Positions 45,483 through 55,255 of a DNA stretch of 57,088 nucleotides are shown here, in pieces. How positions within the stretch are numbered: position 1 is the stretch's first letter; each line of letters opens with the position of its first letter. A program made the translations under genes and the position numbers. Where the stretch lies: the NCBI GenBank assembly GCA_025408425.1, contig JANXYX010000042.1, forward strand, positions 1 through 57,088, read 5' to 3'. This DNA comes from Granulicella sp. Lineage in GTDB: Bacteria; Acidobacteriota; Terriglobia; Terriglobales; Acidobacteriaceae. The notes under the pieces were generated by a model. That model did no database searches, was not told the DNA's origin, and was given only the letters and a program-made list of their open reading frames with translations.

Positions 45483-46227
45483 GGTGAAAGTGATCTAGGT
45501 GCCATGCAAACATATCGACGCACCATGATCAACAGACCCTGTCGAGAAATGTCCCAAGTAAATTCTCGGGAGGACGCGCCCATCACCGGCGCGTTCTGTC
45601 TGGGTATGTGGCAGCAAGTGGGCGCTAGCAGTTATACGCTAGACCACTTTGCCGCAGCTTGGGACTTCGCGGGAATCTAGCTGGTCGGCCCCGCGAGTAT
45701 TCGGTAAAGCGTGACTTTGAACCCTGATGGAAGTCCGTTCGCTGGCACTTTCACAATCAGTGAGTGCTTCAGAGGCGGGGCAATCGAGTTGCCTACGTCC
45801 AGAGGACGATTACTGGAAGTAGCATTACTGTGAATACCTAGCGCAGAGCCTCTTCCGAGGCTCTGCGAGCGGCTTGGCTCCTTCACTTCGACTGAGACTC
45901 GCCGGAGTGGGACCACATCTATCGGGAGCCCCCGGTTGGCCCGCAATACAGAAGTAATATCGTCGCGCCGAACCCACAGCCAGAATCGCGTGAAAGCTAC
46001 TGCGAGGCGCAGTCAGCGCGTTCAAAATAGGTTCACCAGCCAAATCCCAATAGCCCCTATATCGGATGTCACGAAGGCTGAATAATGTGGTTGATTGAAT
46101 TACACCGGCGCTATGAACCTGTCCGAAGATATGACGTGTGACGGTCGTCACAGATGTCTGTTCCCATCTCACTACAGAATGACTCATAGCTATTCCCAGT
46201 AGTTCATAGGGACATTGAGGCGCATTT
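45483..46227. other. intergenic region upstream of the cytochrome-porin operon
   Basis: A GC stem at 45574-45594 (ACGCGCC/GGCGCGT) could weakly terminate the cytochrome gene. On the minus strand, 45677 to ~46010, a frame without a good start reads 'DDITSVLRANRGLPIDVV' and 'KHSLIVKVPANGLPSGFK', which looks like decayed coding DNA. The Crp/Fnr site at 46137 lies near the downstream end. Confidence 0.45.
46137..46152. promoter_or_regulatory. Crp/Fnr-family operator upstream of the cytochrome-porin operon
   Basis: TGTGACGGTCGTCACA is an exact TGTGA-N6-TCACA palindrome with 6-bp arms and a 4-bp centre. Its centre is ~83 bases before the ATG at 46228. It matches the core found upstream of narK and ric. 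Confidence 0.7.
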
Positions 46228-47808
46228 ATGGACAGCAGTCGGCAAACTAAATTCCTCGTGGCGGCAGTACTCCTCCTTTTAGTCCCACGATTCAGTTATG
46301 CGATTCCCGCATTCTCGCGACAATATGGCACATCCTGCACGACCTGCCACATCGATTTTCCCAAGCTGAACGACTTCGGCAAGGCGTTCAAGGATGCAGG
46401 TTTCAAGTTTCCCAAGGACGATGAATCGTTCCTCAAGGCACCGCCCATCATGCTGGGTGCCCCCGCGCAAGCGGAGTTGTGGCCCCACACCGTCTATCCC
46501 GGCGTCATTCCCGGTCTCCCGCCCATCGGGCTGCGCTACAACACCTTCTTCCAACAAGCAAGCGCAAACCGGAACAACTTCAATGCCGTGCTGCCCGTCG
46601 GCACTGTCGGGACTTTCATTCCCAAATCCGACTTTCAGCCCGGGCTCTTCAGTATCTTTACGGCCGGCAACTTCGGCAGCGGCATCTCATTCTGGGTCGA
46701 CGACGATATCAGTGTTGCTGGTGCAAACTCCAACGGCGGCCTTGGCGACGGCTGGGTAAAGTTCAATAACATCAGTCGCCTGTTCAAGCTCCCGACGGAC
46801 TCTCTCAGTCTTCGCGTAGGTCAGTTTGAGCTCGATATACCCTTCAGCCAGGCGCGCACTTGGAACATGAGTGGCTGGGACATCTTCGATGAGGCAAACA
46901 TCGGAGTCCAGAACGGCCTGGCGCCTCTGCAGAACGTGAACAACGGCTTTGCGTTCTCCAGTCCAGCGGTGGGCCTCGAACTCAGCGGCGGACACGCCTA
47001 TGGGGGGTATCACTACTCCGTGGCCGTGGTGGGTCAAAACACTTCGGGCGCCGCAGCCAATCCCCCCAACGTATCCCCGCAGAATGGCGTAGCATTCGCG
47101 TCGGACTCCAACTTCAAGGATCTATATGGCCGATTCTCCTACCGCTTCAACCTGGAGCGCGACAAGGCCAGCCGCACAGACATTCAGGCAGCAGGGGCCA
47201 CCGGCCCGCGCGACCACACGTCTCTCGCCTTGGGCACCTTTTACTACTACGGTCGCTCGGTGCAGAGCCTCAGTGGTGTGCTCGCCGATGGCGTGACGCC
47301 GACTGTACTGACGGCAAGAGAGCCGTTCTACCGTATCGGCGGCGACGTCAACTTCAACTACCGCACTTTTAACCTGTTCGGCGTATACCTTGCAGGACAC
47401 GATCACAACCTATTACCCGTTACATCGGGAGAGGCTGAAGGACCCACCGGGTTTGTCGTCTCTAATCCCGCGACCTTTAGCGGCGGCTTCGTTGAGGCCG
47501 ACTATCTTGCCCTCCCGTGGATGATGGCCATCATGCGGTGGGATGTGGTGAAGTCTTCGGCAGACCGCGTGAACTTTATCGAATACGATCCCGCGGCACC
47601 TCCTTCGTCGTCCTTCTTCTCGCCTTACTCGGCAACTCGCAACCGGTTCACGCCCGGGGTGCAGTTTCTGATTCACGCCAACATCAAGGCCTCCTTCGAA
47701 TACCAGATCAGGCCGAAGCAGATCGTCTACGATCCGGCGACAGGTACCGCCCTCACCCAACCGTTCCGCACCAACCTCGCTACGGCGGGTCTGGAATGGG
47801 TTTACTAA
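46228..47808 (+). CDS. fused monoheme cytochrome-porin (Cyc2-like outer-membrane protein)
   Basis: 526 residues. Signal peptide 'FLVAAVLLLLVPRFSYA'. Right after it is 'IPAFSRQYGTSCTTCHIDF' with one heme motif (C37-x2-C40-H41), then 'PKLNDFGKAFKDAGF', closely like the N-terminus of Cyc2 iron oxidases (FARQ-x-G-x-SC-x-x-CH ... FG-x-x-FK). The remaining ~450 residues are a predicted outer-membrane barrel with alternating aromatic strands, ending 'TAGLEWVY'. Cyc2 proteins move electrons across the outer membrane, known best for Fe(II) oxidation. GAGG precedes the ATG. It heads the operon with a cupredoxin and a Rieske/b complex. Substrate is not proven. Confidence 0.8.
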   Translation: MDSSRQTKFLVAAVLLLLVPRFSYAIPAFSRQYGTSCTTCHIDFPKLNDFGKAFKDAGFKFPKDDESFLKAPPIMLGAPAQAELWPHTVYPGVIPGLPPIGLRYNTFFQQASANRNNFNAVLPVGTVGTFIPKSDFQPGLFSIFTAGNFGSGISFWVDDDISVAGANSNGGLGDGWVKFNNISRLFKLPTDSLSLRVGQFELDIPFSQARTWNMSGWDIFDEANIGVQNGLAPLQNVNNGFAFSSPAVGLELSGGHAYGGYHYSVAVVGQNTSGAAANPPNVSPQNGVAFASDSNFKDLYGRFSYRFNLERDKASRTDIQAAGATGPRDHTSLALGTFYYYGRSVQSLSGVLADGVTPTVLTAREPFYRIGGDVNFNYRTFNLFGVYLAGHDHNLLPVTSGEAEGPTGFVVSNPATFSGGFVEADYLALPWMMAIMRWDVVKSSADRVNFIEYDPAAPPSSSFFSPYSATRNRFTPGVQFLIHANIKASFEYQIRPKQIVYDPATGTALTQPFRTNLATAGLEWVY

Positions 47809-47852
47809 CGCGCTTTTTCAACACTTTTGATCTTTCGAGTTGAGGAAAACAT

Positions 47853-48434
47853 ATGAAACGAAATGCACTGGTCGGACTCATCGCACTTGCTGCTCTCACC
47901 ACCGCTGCCTATGCTGGCACCATCCACGGAAAAGTCTCGGGCGTCAGCGGAGAGTCTGTCGTCTACGTCGAAGCCATCGCAGGAAAAACCTTCCCCGCCC
48001 CCGCGCAGCACGTCCTCATCGACCAAAAGGGACTGATGTTTGCACCGCACATTGTCGCCGTTGCACAGGGCACCACAGTCGATTTCCTTAACAGCGACAG
48101 CGTCGCGCACAATGTGTTCTGGATCTCGATCAGTGGCAACAAGAAACTGGGGCACAACCTGGGCACATGGCCTAAAGGACAGAAGCAGTCCTTCAAGTTC
48201 GATAACCCGGGCGTGGTGCCACTGCTATGTAACGTCCACCCGGAGATGGCTGCCTACGTCATCGTATCTCCCACCCCTTACTTTGCCACGACGGACAAGT
48301 CAGGTGAGTACAAGATCGAGAATGTTCCCGATGGTGCGTATACCGTAACCGCATGGCATGAAGGCGCCAAGTACAAGTCCAACCCGGTGAAGGTGGCTGG
48401 AGACACAACAGCAGACTTCACGCTTAGCAAGTAA
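47853..48434 (+). CDS. periplasmic cupredoxin with C-terminal beta-sandwich domain
   Basis: 193 residues with a signal peptide ending 'TTAAYA'. A type 1 copper site is complete: His86 ('SVAHNVFW'), Cys126, His129 and Met132 in 'LLCNVHPEMAAY'. The last ~50 residues ('SGEYKIENVPDGAYTVTAWH') form a carboxypeptidase-regulatory-like sandwich. Blue copper proteins carry single electrons in the periplasm, like rusticyanin beside Cyc2 in acid iron oxidisers. GAGGAAAA precedes the ATG. It lies 44 bases after the cytochrome-porin gene. Confidence 0.87.
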   Translation: MKRNALVGLIALAALTTAAYAGTIHGKVSGVSGESVVYVEAIAGKTFPAPAQHVLIDQKGLMFAPHIVAVAQGTTVDFLNSDSVAHNVFWISISGNKKLGHNLGTWPKGQKQSFKFDNPGVVPLLCNVHPEMAAYVIVSPTPYFATTDKSGEYKIENVPDGAYTVTAWHEGAKYKSNPVKVAGDTTADFTLSK

Positions 48435-48499
48435 GCTCCGCGGCGGCTGCCCCCGCGGCTGCCGCTCTTCAATCTTTTCGCTTGCAAGGACGGGCCCTC

Positions 48500-50482
48500 A
48501 TGTTGCAACGCTTCGTAGACAAAAAAGTGGACCGGGATTGGTTGAACACCAACTTCCCATGCATGATGGCTTGCCCCGCGCATACCAATGCCGGGCGCTA
48601 TGTGGAACTGATCGCCGAGGGGCAGTTCGAAGAAGCGTATCGATATGCACGCGAGCCTAATCCAATGGCCAGCATCTGTGGTCGCGTGTGCGCACACCCA
48701 TGCGAGACTGCATGCCGACGCGGTGCAATTGACAAGCCCATCGCTATACGAGCGCTCAAACGCTTTCTCACCGAGCGGCACGGTCCCGAGTCGCGAAATC
48801 CCATCAATGTGAATGCAGGGCGAGTCCAGCCCGCGCTGCCCTTCCGCATCGCGATCGTGGGAGCTGGCCCCGTGGGTCTCTCTGCTGCACACGACCTTGC
48901 GTTGATGGGATACTCCGTCACGTTATTTGAAGCTTCTCAAGTAGCAGGCGGCATGCTCTATCTGGGTCTGCCGGAGTACCGGCTCTCTCGCGACGTGGTC
49001 GAGGCTCAGGTACGCGAGATTCTTTCCACTGGAGACATTACGCTGAAGTTGAATCATGCGGCCGGCCGCGACTTCAGCATCGCAGATCTGCGTCGCGACT
49101 ATAACGCGGTATTGATTGCGGTAGGCGCTCATCGCAGTCGTGACCTCACGATTCCCGGCGTGAATCTGGACGGCGTGTACAAAGGCATCGACTTTCTGCT
49201 CAATGTTAACCTAGGTTTTCGTTTCACGATCGGCAAGAAAGTACTGGTGATTGGTGGCGGTAACGTCGCCATGGATGTGGCTCGCTCCGCTGCACGTGAA
49301 GTGCTCCGCCAACATGCCGGCGGAGTCGAAAACATTGAGCCTTCGGCAGAGAGTCTGAGCGCCGTTGCAACGCGCGAAATGATGGATGTATCACTCTCTG
49401 CACTGCGGCTTGGCGCGCAAGAGGTCCACTTGGTATGCCTCGAGAATCGCGAGGAGATGCCCGCTGCGCTTGAAGAAATTGAAGAGGCCGAAGAAGAGGG
49501 GATCATCATTCACGCGGGACTGGGGCCTAAACAGATCGTCGGCAAAGATGGCCACGTCGTCGCACTCGAAGCACTGAAGACCAAATCTGTCTTCGATGCA
49601 AACCGGCGTTTCAATCCCACCTTCTACGAGAACAGTGAGACGCTGCTTGAGTGCGACACCATCATCATGGCAATTGGCCAGGCTGCCAAACTTGAATTTC
49701 TTCTACCGGAAGATGGTGTGGAGGTCTCGCCGCGGGGACTGATTGCCGTCAATCCGCAGACGCTGATGACCACCGCGGCAGGAGTTTTTGCCGGCGGCGA
49801 CTGTGTCTTCGGACCTCGTCTCATCATCGACAGCGTAGCCGATGGAAAGCGCGCCGCTGTCGGTATCGACGAATTTCTGCGTGGCCAGAAGCATCCCGAC
49901 CCCATCGTGGAAGTGGAAGTGCTTGATCGCTACCACATGCCGCTGGAGTTGCTGAACATTACCCGGCAGCCAATCCCCATGCTGCCGTTGAACCGGCGCA
50001 CCGGGGTAACGGAAGTTGAGATTGGTTATGACGAAGAGAGCGCGATGGCCGAGGCGCAGCGATGTCTACACTGCTGGGTCAATACCGTCTTCGAAGGAAC
50101 CCCCCAGGACGGAACGATGTGCATCCTCTGCGGCGGCTGCGTCGACGTCTGCCCGGAGAGTTGCCTGCAGCTTGTCTCACTCGACCGCATTGAGTTCAGC
50201 GACGAGACCACCGCTCAGATCACCGACGTCCGCGAGCTGCTGGGCTTCGAGTTGGATGACATTAAGGCCGACGAACTCGGAGTAATTGCCGGCTCAGTAA
50301 TGCTCAAGGACGAGTCGCGATGTATACGATGCGGACTCTGTGCCGCGCGTTGTCCAGCCGGCACCATCACCATGGAGTCCTACAGCCTACTGCCCGTAGA
50401 GCCCACCGGATTGATTTCGTTGGAAGCCATCGACCGGGCATTTAGACCCGCACCACCAGTTACCAGCGCAAGCGTGAGGTAA
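48500..50482 (+). CDS. GltD-like FAD/NAD(P)-binding oxidoreductase with C-terminal 4Fe-4S clusters
   Basis: About 660 residues; ATG 48500 is preferred to TTG 48482. The N-terminal FeS-containing helical domain has 'CMMACPAHTNAGRY' and 'CGRVCAHPCETACRRG'. The FAD motif is 'IAIVGAGPVGLSAAHDLALMG' region and the NAD(P) motif 'VLVIGGGNVAMDVARS'. Two further clusters follow: 'CLHCWVNTVFEG...CILCGGCVDVCPE' and 'CIRCGLCAARCPAG'. No signal peptide, so it is cytoplasmic. It resembles the small subunit of glutamate synthase, but no large subunit is present. In an operon with Rieske and cytochrome b it likely exchanges electrons between NAD(P)H and the quinone pool. Confidence 0.85.
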   Translation: MLQRFVDKKVDRDWLNTNFPCMMACPAHTNAGRYVELIAEGQFEEAYRYAREPNPMASICGRVCAHPCETACRRGAIDKPIAIRALKRFLTERHGPESRNPINVNAGRVQPALPFRIAIVGAGPVGLSAAHDLALMGYSVTLFEASQVAGGMLYLGLPEYRLSRDVVEAQVREILSTGDITLKLNHAAGRDFSIADLRRDYNAVLIAVGAHRSRDLTIPGVNLDGVYKGIDFLLNVNLGFRFTIGKKVLVIGGGNVAMDVARSAAREVLRQHAGGVENIEPSAESLSAVATREMMDVSLSALRLGAQEVHLVCLENREEMPAALEEIEEAEEEGIIIHAGLGPKQIVGKDGHVVALEALKTKSVFDANRRFNPTFYENSETLLECDTIIMAIGQAAKLEFLLPEDGVEVSPRGLIAVNPQTLMTTAAGVFAGGDCVFGPRLIIDSVADGKRAAVGIDEFLRGQKHPDPIVEVEVLDRYHMPLELLNITRQPIPMLPLNRRTGVTEVEIGYDEESAMAEAQRCLHCWVNTVFEGTPQDGTMCILCGGCVDVCPESCLQLVSLDRIEFSDETTAQITDVRELLGFELDDIKADELGVIAGSVMLKDESRCIRCGLCAARCPAGTITMESYSLLPVEPTGLISLEAIDRAFRPAPPVTSASVR

Positions 50483-50485
50483 GAC

Positions 50486-50977
50486 ATGCCCGACGAGAAA
50501 CAACCCGAATCATCATCCCCTGCGCGAGAGCTGGATCGTCGCGCTTTCTTTGCTAAGATCGGCCTCGGTTCACTTGGAATCGCTGCAGCCGGCACCGCAG
50601 CATTCGCCTACCAATTCCTCTCGCCCAACGTTCTCTACGAGCCCTCGCCGATTATCAACGTCGGCAAGCCGGAGTCCTTCGCAGTTGACTCGGTCACGCT
50701 GGACGCGAACTCGGGAATCTACCTGGTGCGCGCTGCCGAAGGTTTTTTTGCGCTGAACGCAATCTGCACCCACCTCGGATGCCTGACCACGTGGAACCAG
50801 GAGTTGAACATCATTGCCTGCCCCTGCCACGGGAGCAAGTTCAATCGCAACGGAGAAAAGATCGAGGGCCCCGCGCCAAAGCCGCTGCCGTGGCTTAGAA
50901 CCTGGGTAAGCGATGAAGGCAACCTGATGGTCGATCGTTCGACGAACATCCATCCATTACAGTTTCTGAGGATATGA
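50486..50977 (+). CDS. Rieske [2Fe-2S] subunit of a bc-type complex
   Basis: 163 residues. N-terminal Tat-type signal anchor '[21 protein letters not shown]' and a Rieske domain with 'CTHLGC' (C94, H96, C99) and 'CPCHGS' (C112, C114, H115), plus 'PLPW' after the cluster. It starts three bases after the flavoprotein gene and overlaps the cytochrome b gene by four bases. It carries electrons from quinol to the c-type hemes. Confidence 0.92.
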   Translation: MPDEKQPESSSPARELDRRAFFAKIGLGSLGIAAAGTAAFAYQFLSPNVLYEPSPIINVGKPESFAVDSVTLDANSGIYLVRAAEGFFALNAICTHLGCLTTWNQELNIIACPCHGSKFNRNGEKIEGPAPKPLPWLRTWVSDEGNLMVDRSTNIHPLQFLRI

Positions 50978-51768
50978 CCATGCCCGGAAAGACCGACAAA
51001 CTCATCGAACAGGTGGAGCACAGCCGGGTGTGGCGCTCGATCTTCCGCAGTGGCACTGGAACCAGCACACTACATCGAGCACTGGCTATTCAACAAAATG
51101 TCTTCCTTCATCTCTTCTCCAACAAAGTGCGCAAGCGGATGCTGAGCGTTAGTTCTACTTGGTATCTTGGCACGCTGACATTTGGGACTTTTCTTATCCT
51201 GATCGTAACCGGCGTGCTGCTGATGCTCTACTACCACCCGTCAGTACCGCAAGCCTATGCCGATATGAAGGATCTGCAGTTTGTTGTTTCCTCTGGGCTG
51301 TTTTTGCGCAATCTGCATCGCTGGTCGGCACAGGCCATGGTCTTTCTCGTCTTCGCGCATATGTTCAAGGTGTTCTATCGCGGGGCGTACCGGGCACCTC
51401 GCGAGTTCAACTGGGTCATTGGCGTTATGCTTCTTCTGATTACACTGCTGCTCAGTTACACGGGCTATTTGCTGCCCTGGGATCAGCTGGCTTACTGGGC
51501 CATCACCGTCGGCTCGAATATCTCCTCTGCAGTACCACTGGTGGGGAGCAAGATTCATTTCCTGCTGCTCGGTGGCAACCAGGTGAATGCCAATGCGTTG
51601 CTGCGCTTCTATGTGCTGCACTGCGTCATACTGCCGCTCACTGCCCTGCTCTTCGTTGCAGTACATTTCTGGCGCATTCGGAAGGACGGCGGCCTGTACG
51701 TGCAACAGAGTGAACCCAAGAAACTCGCAGCCCCGGATGACGCCGTACTCGCGAAGGAGGCTAAATGA
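50974..51768 (+). CDS. cytochrome b N-terminal subunit (b6-type, four TM)
   Basis: 264 residues with about four TMs. Heme-ligand His pairs are in '[20 protein letters not shown]' and '[20 protein letters not shown]'. '[18 protein letters not shown]' is the classic Qi/Qo region motif. The N-terminal ~50 residues are an added soluble part. The b gene is split as in b6f complexes, with the C-terminal half in the next gene, which overlaps by ATGA. Confidence 0.92.
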   Translation: MTMPGKTDKLIEQVEHSRVWRSIFRSGTGTSTLHRALAIQQNVFLHLFSNKVRKRMLSVSSTWYLGTLTFGTFLILIVTGVLLMLYYHPSVPQAYADMKDLQFVVSSGLFLRNLHRWSAQAMVFLVFAHMFKVFYRGAYRAPREFNWVIGVMLLLITLLLSYTGYLLPWDQLAYWAITVGSNISSAVPLVGSKIHFLLLGGNQVNANALLRFYVLHCVILPLTALLFVAVHFWRIRKDGGLYVQQSEPKKLAAPDDAVLAKEAK

Positions 51769-52469
51769 GCGATCCGAAGGAGTTCGTAGCCGGAATCGAA
51801 TCCGATCAACGGCGATCTCCCACGCGCGTAGTATTCGTTACGCGCCGCACATCCGCACAAGTGAAGGCTACTTATGAGGAACAGGTTCAAACTTATCCTG
51901 AGGTGCTCTTCCGCGCTGTCCTTGCCATTGAATTGTTAGCCATTGCGCTGGTGGTCTTCTCGCTGCTGTTCAATGCCCCCCTTGAAGGAATCGCGGATCC
52001 ATCCCACACGCCAAATCCCGCTAAAGCCCCGTGGTACTTCCTCGGTCTGCAGGAGCTGTTACATTACTTTCCGCCTGTTGTAGCGGGCGTACTCGTACCG
52101 ACCCTACTCATCGTATCCCTGGTTATCATCCCTTACTTCAATATCAACATTGAGGCCGATGGCCTGTTTCTACATCATCGTCGGAAGCGGTTGCAGACCT
52201 TCTATCTCACAGCCGTAGGAATGCTTGTGTTCCTCGTCTTTTTCCGCGTTTACGTGGCCGTCGCGCCCACCTTGATTGTCGCCATTGCGATGGTGATTGC
52301 AGCCAATAGTTCGCCCGATTCGCCTGTAACTTTTCGACGCTATTTAGTGGCTAAGCCCCTCGCATGGTGGGTGATGACCTGGTTTCTCTTTGAACTTATT
52401 GTGCTCACGGCTGTGGGCACCTTTTTCCGCGGCCCCGGATGGTCGTGGGTACTGCCCTGGAGGAGCTAA
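51765..52469 (+). CDS. cytochrome b C-terminal subunit (subunit IV-like)
   Basis: 234 residues. The Qo-site motif is '[18 protein letters not shown]' (PEWY-type, here APWY). TMs follow at '[17 protein letters not shown]', '[17 protein letters not shown]', '[11 protein letters not shown]' and a last helix before the C-terminus. A short N-terminal soluble stretch precedes the first TM ('[19 protein letters not shown]'). Together with the former gene it forms a split b subunit. Confidence 0.9.
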   Translation: MSDPKEFVAGIESDQRRSPTRVVFVTRRTSAQVKATYEEQVQTYPEVLFRAVLAIELLAIALVVFSLLFNAPLEGIADPSHTPNPAKAPWYFLGLQELLHYFPPVVAGVLVPTLLIVSLVIIPYFNINIEADGLFLHHRRKRLQTFYLTAVGMLVFLVFFRVYVAVAPTLIVAIAMVIAANSSPDSPVTFRRYLVAKPLAWWVMTWFLFELIVLTAVGTFFRGPGWSWVLPWRS

Positions 52470-54524
52470 GTGCAAACCGTCAAGAAATTCCTTTCCTCCC
52501 TGTGGCAGGCGCTCTTCGGCGATACCATGCGCGCCTTTGGAGTCGTCAGCGCTGCCCTCCTCATTGCGCTCGCCATAGCTCCGGCAAAAGACCACTTCAG
52601 CGAGTGGCACGGCTATCAAGGCCGCTACCTCTCGCTCATTCGTGACCGTGGAGACGCCATCAGTCTCCGTCGCCGCGTTCAACCCGGTATCCAGCAGACC
52701 TGGCTGCCGGAACTGGGGGTCGTCGACCGCTGCACCACCTGCCATCAGGGGCTAAAAGAGAGCAGCCTCGCCGATGTGCACACCCAGCCGTTCCGCAAGC
52801 ATCCCGCCATTCCGCACTCGCTGGACGGCTTCGGTTGCGTCACCTGTCATCGTGGGCAGGGCCCTGCAACCACAGTCGCGGAAGCCCATTACAGTGACCG
52901 CGCTGGCGAAGATCCAATTCTCCCTGCCCGCTATATTGAATCTGGCTGCGGCCAGTGCCATCAGAACGCGCTCACCGGCACCCCGCAGCTCAACCTAGGT
53001 CGGCAGATGCTGGCGCGCTACGGTTGCGTCAGCTGTCACTCTGTCAAATTGCCCGACGGCACTACCTTGACGGCCAGCGATAATCCGCCGTCACTCGAAC
53101 ACATCGCCGATAAAACCACTCGCGAATGGATCTTCACTTGGCTCAAGGATCCGCAGGCCTATGCAGCCTCTGCAACCATGCCGAACTACAAACTTAACGA
53201 CGCTGATGCTAGTGACATATCAGCGTTCCTGATGAGCAGCAGCACGCAGCACGCAGGCGATACCGCCACGCTCGTTACTGCATCCGCAAAGAATGTCGAC
53301 CCCACGGCTGGCGCGAGTCTCTATGGCCAGTCCTTCTGCGCCACCTGCCATGCCGTACAGAACGCGGCTGGAAATCTCGTCGGCGGCGATGTAGGCCCAG
53401 AGCTGACACGGATCGGCAACAAGGTGAAGCCGGAGTGGCTGCAAGCGTGGATCGAGAATCCTCGCACCTACGACTCAAAGACTCTGATGCCACACTATCG
53501 CTTCACGCCGCAGCAGGTTGCGATACTGGCTGACTTCCTGAAGAACAAGTCAGACTCCGACTACGGCGCAAATGTACACCTGAATGCAGCAACGCCTCTG
53601 CAGATCGCACATGGAAGGAAGTTGGTAGCTGAACTTGGGTGCGCGGCCTGCCATAAGATGAATGGCGTAAGTAAGCCGGAGAACTTCGCACCCGATCTCA
53701 GCCGCATCGGCAGCAAGCCCCTTGCACAGCTCATCTTTCTACCAGGCATGGAGCACTCCCTCCCCAGCTACATCACACGCAAGATCAAACAACCGCGAGG
53801 CTTTGGCCCTGGGCTAAAGATGCCTCAGTTCACCCTAACCAACGCGCAGACGGATGCACTGACCACCGCTCTTATGGCGCTCACCGAGCGAAGCCAGAGC
53901 ATGCCCGCGAAGCTTCGGGTTGCCGCAGTCCGGGAGAGCAACTATCAGCCAGCAGGGCACGCGGGCAAGCTGATGACCGAGCTGGCATGCTTTAGCTGCC
54001 ACCGTATCAACGGGCACGGCAGCGACATGGCACCTGATCTTACCCGCGAAGGCAGCTCGGTCCAGCGTCAGTGGCTCGACGACTTCCTCAAGAACCCCAA
54101 CACCCTGCGGCCATCGCTCATTCGCCGCATGCCCCGCTTCAACCTGTCCGATTCGGACCGCAAGGAGCTGACCGACTACATCATGGTTGCGTATCAGTCG
54201 CCTGATATCGACCCCGACACGGCGCCATCTGCCACCAATACTCCCGCAACGGTGGAGCATGGACGCCAGCTTTTCTACTCCAAGTATGCCTGCCAGTCCT
54301 GCCATATCGCCGACACCAAGACCGATAAGGGATACATCGGACCAACCTTAACGCAAGTTGGATCGCGACTGACCCCAGCGTGGATCTATGCGTGGATGAG
54401 GAATCCGCAGGCTCTGCGGCCCGGCACCATGGAGCCGAACCAAAACCTCAGCGATGAAGATGCCCGTGCCTTGACAGCTTTCCTTATGACATTGAAAAGC
54501 TCTGGGAAACAGGAGACGAAATAA
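52470..54524 (+). CDS. membrane-anchored octaheme cytochrome c
   Basis: 684 residues, starting with GTG directly after the previous stop with AGGAG upstream. One N-terminal TM (~23-40) and then eight CxxCH motifs, beginning at residues 88, 123, 160, 186, 290, 391, 507 and 608 ('CTTCHQG', 'CVTCHRG', 'CGQCHQN', 'CVSCHSV', 'CATCHAV', 'CAACHKM', 'CFSCHRI', 'CQSCHIA'). The later ones repeat a cytochrome c-like unit with 'GPELTRIG' and Met-containing ends. It likely receives electrons from the Rieske/b core and passes them on in the periplasm, replacing cytochrome c1. Confidence 0.92.
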   Translation: MQTVKKFLSSLWQALFGDTMRAFGVVSAALLIALAIAPAKDHFSEWHGYQGRYLSLIRDRGDAISLRRRVQPGIQQTWLPELGVVDRCTTCHQGLKESSLADVHTQPFRKHPAIPHSLDGFGCVTCHRGQGPATTVAEAHYSDRAGEDPILPARYIESGCGQCHQNALTGTPQLNLGRQMLARYGCVSCHSVKLPDGTTLTASDNPPSLEHIADKTTREWIFTWLKDPQAYAASATMPNYKLNDADASDISAFLMSSSTQHAGDTATLVTASAKNVDPTAGASLYGQSFCATCHAVQNAAGNLVGGDVGPELTRIGNKVKPEWLQAWIENPRTYDSKTLMPHYRFTPQQVAILADFLKNKSDSDYGANVHLNAATPLQIAHGRKLVAELGCAACHKMNGVSKPENFAPDLSRIGSKPLAQLIFLPGMEHSLPSYITRKIKQPRGFGPGLKMPQFTLTNAQTDALTTALMALTERSQSMPAKLRVAAVRESNYQPAGHAGKLMTELACFSCHRINGHGSDMAPDLTREGSSVQRQWLDDFLKNPNTLRPSLIRRMPRFNLSDSDRKELTDYIMVAYQSPDIDPDTAPSATNTPATVEHGRQLFYSKYACQSCHIADTKTDKGYIGPTLTQVGSRLTPAWIYAWMRNPQALRPGTMEPNQNLSDEDARALTAFLMTLKSSGKQETK

Positions 54525-55255
54525 TGATCAGGCGATCGATGGCATACGCAGCGCTGTTGCTGATGGGCGTGGGCACTGGATGCAAGCAAAAGTCCGCGCC
54601 CTCGCCAGCATTGAAGCCCACCGCCATTGGCGCGGCGATCACGGAATCGAGTGGCGGCAAACAGGTCGGGCCCACTGGGACGGCGCTCAAGGATCCGCTG
54701 GTCGTGCAAGTGAATGACGAGCAGGGCGCTGCGGTCGCCGGAGCGTTGGTGGATTTCCACGGTCCTGCCAGCGTTCGATTTGAACCAGCATCCGTGCTCA
54801 CCGATTCCAGCGGCCAGGCAACCACGGCGGTCGTTCTTGGCACAATCTCCGGCCGCTACCAACTTAGCGCAACCACGCCGGGTAAGGCACATGCTGTAAC
54901 CCTTCAAGTGGCGGAGACGGCTCTTGGCTATCAACAACAACTGGGCTCTATTCTTGCGGACAAGTACTGCAATCGCTGCCACAATCCGGAATCGTCAGCC
55001 GAGCGAGTCTCGAACTACGACAACCTGGAAGTGAAGCCGCACCCCTTCACGGAGGGCGACACCTTGAACAAGATAAGCGATGCGGACCTGATGGCGATCA
55101 TCCAGCACGGCGGACCGGCGCTGAGTCGCTCCGCGCTGATGCCGCCGTATGCCAACACATTGAGCTCAGCCGAAGTTCAAGCGATCATCGCCTACGTCCG
55201 CGTGGTGTCTGATCCACCTTATCGGCCAGCCGGGACGGTCTATGAACAAAAGTAA
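54524..55255 (+). CDS. lipoprotein with Ig-like domain and one c-type heme
   Basis: 243 residues. The lipobox is 'LLMGVGTGC' (acylated Cys ~20). Residues ~60-140 form an Ig-like beta domain ('VVQVNDEQGAAVAGALVDF', 'TDSSGQATTAVVLG'). The C-terminal cytochrome part has one motif 'CNRCHNPE' and a likely Met ligand in 'ALMPPYANTLSSAE'. Its ATG overlaps the octaheme stop (TAATG). It is probably the outermost partner in the electron chain, anchored in a membrane leaflet facing the periplasm. Confidence 0.85.
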   Translation: MIRRSMAYAALLLMGVGTGCKQKSAPSPALKPTAIGAAITESSGGKQVGPTGTALKDPLVVQVNDEQGAAVAGALVDFHGPASVRFEPASVLTDSSGQATTAVVLGTISGRYQLSATTPGKAHAVTLQVAETALGYQQQLGSILADKYCNRCHNPESSAERVSNYDNLEVKPHPFTEGDTLNKISDADLMAIIQHGGPALSRSALMPPYANTLSSAEVQAIIAYVRVVSDPPYRPAGTVYEQK

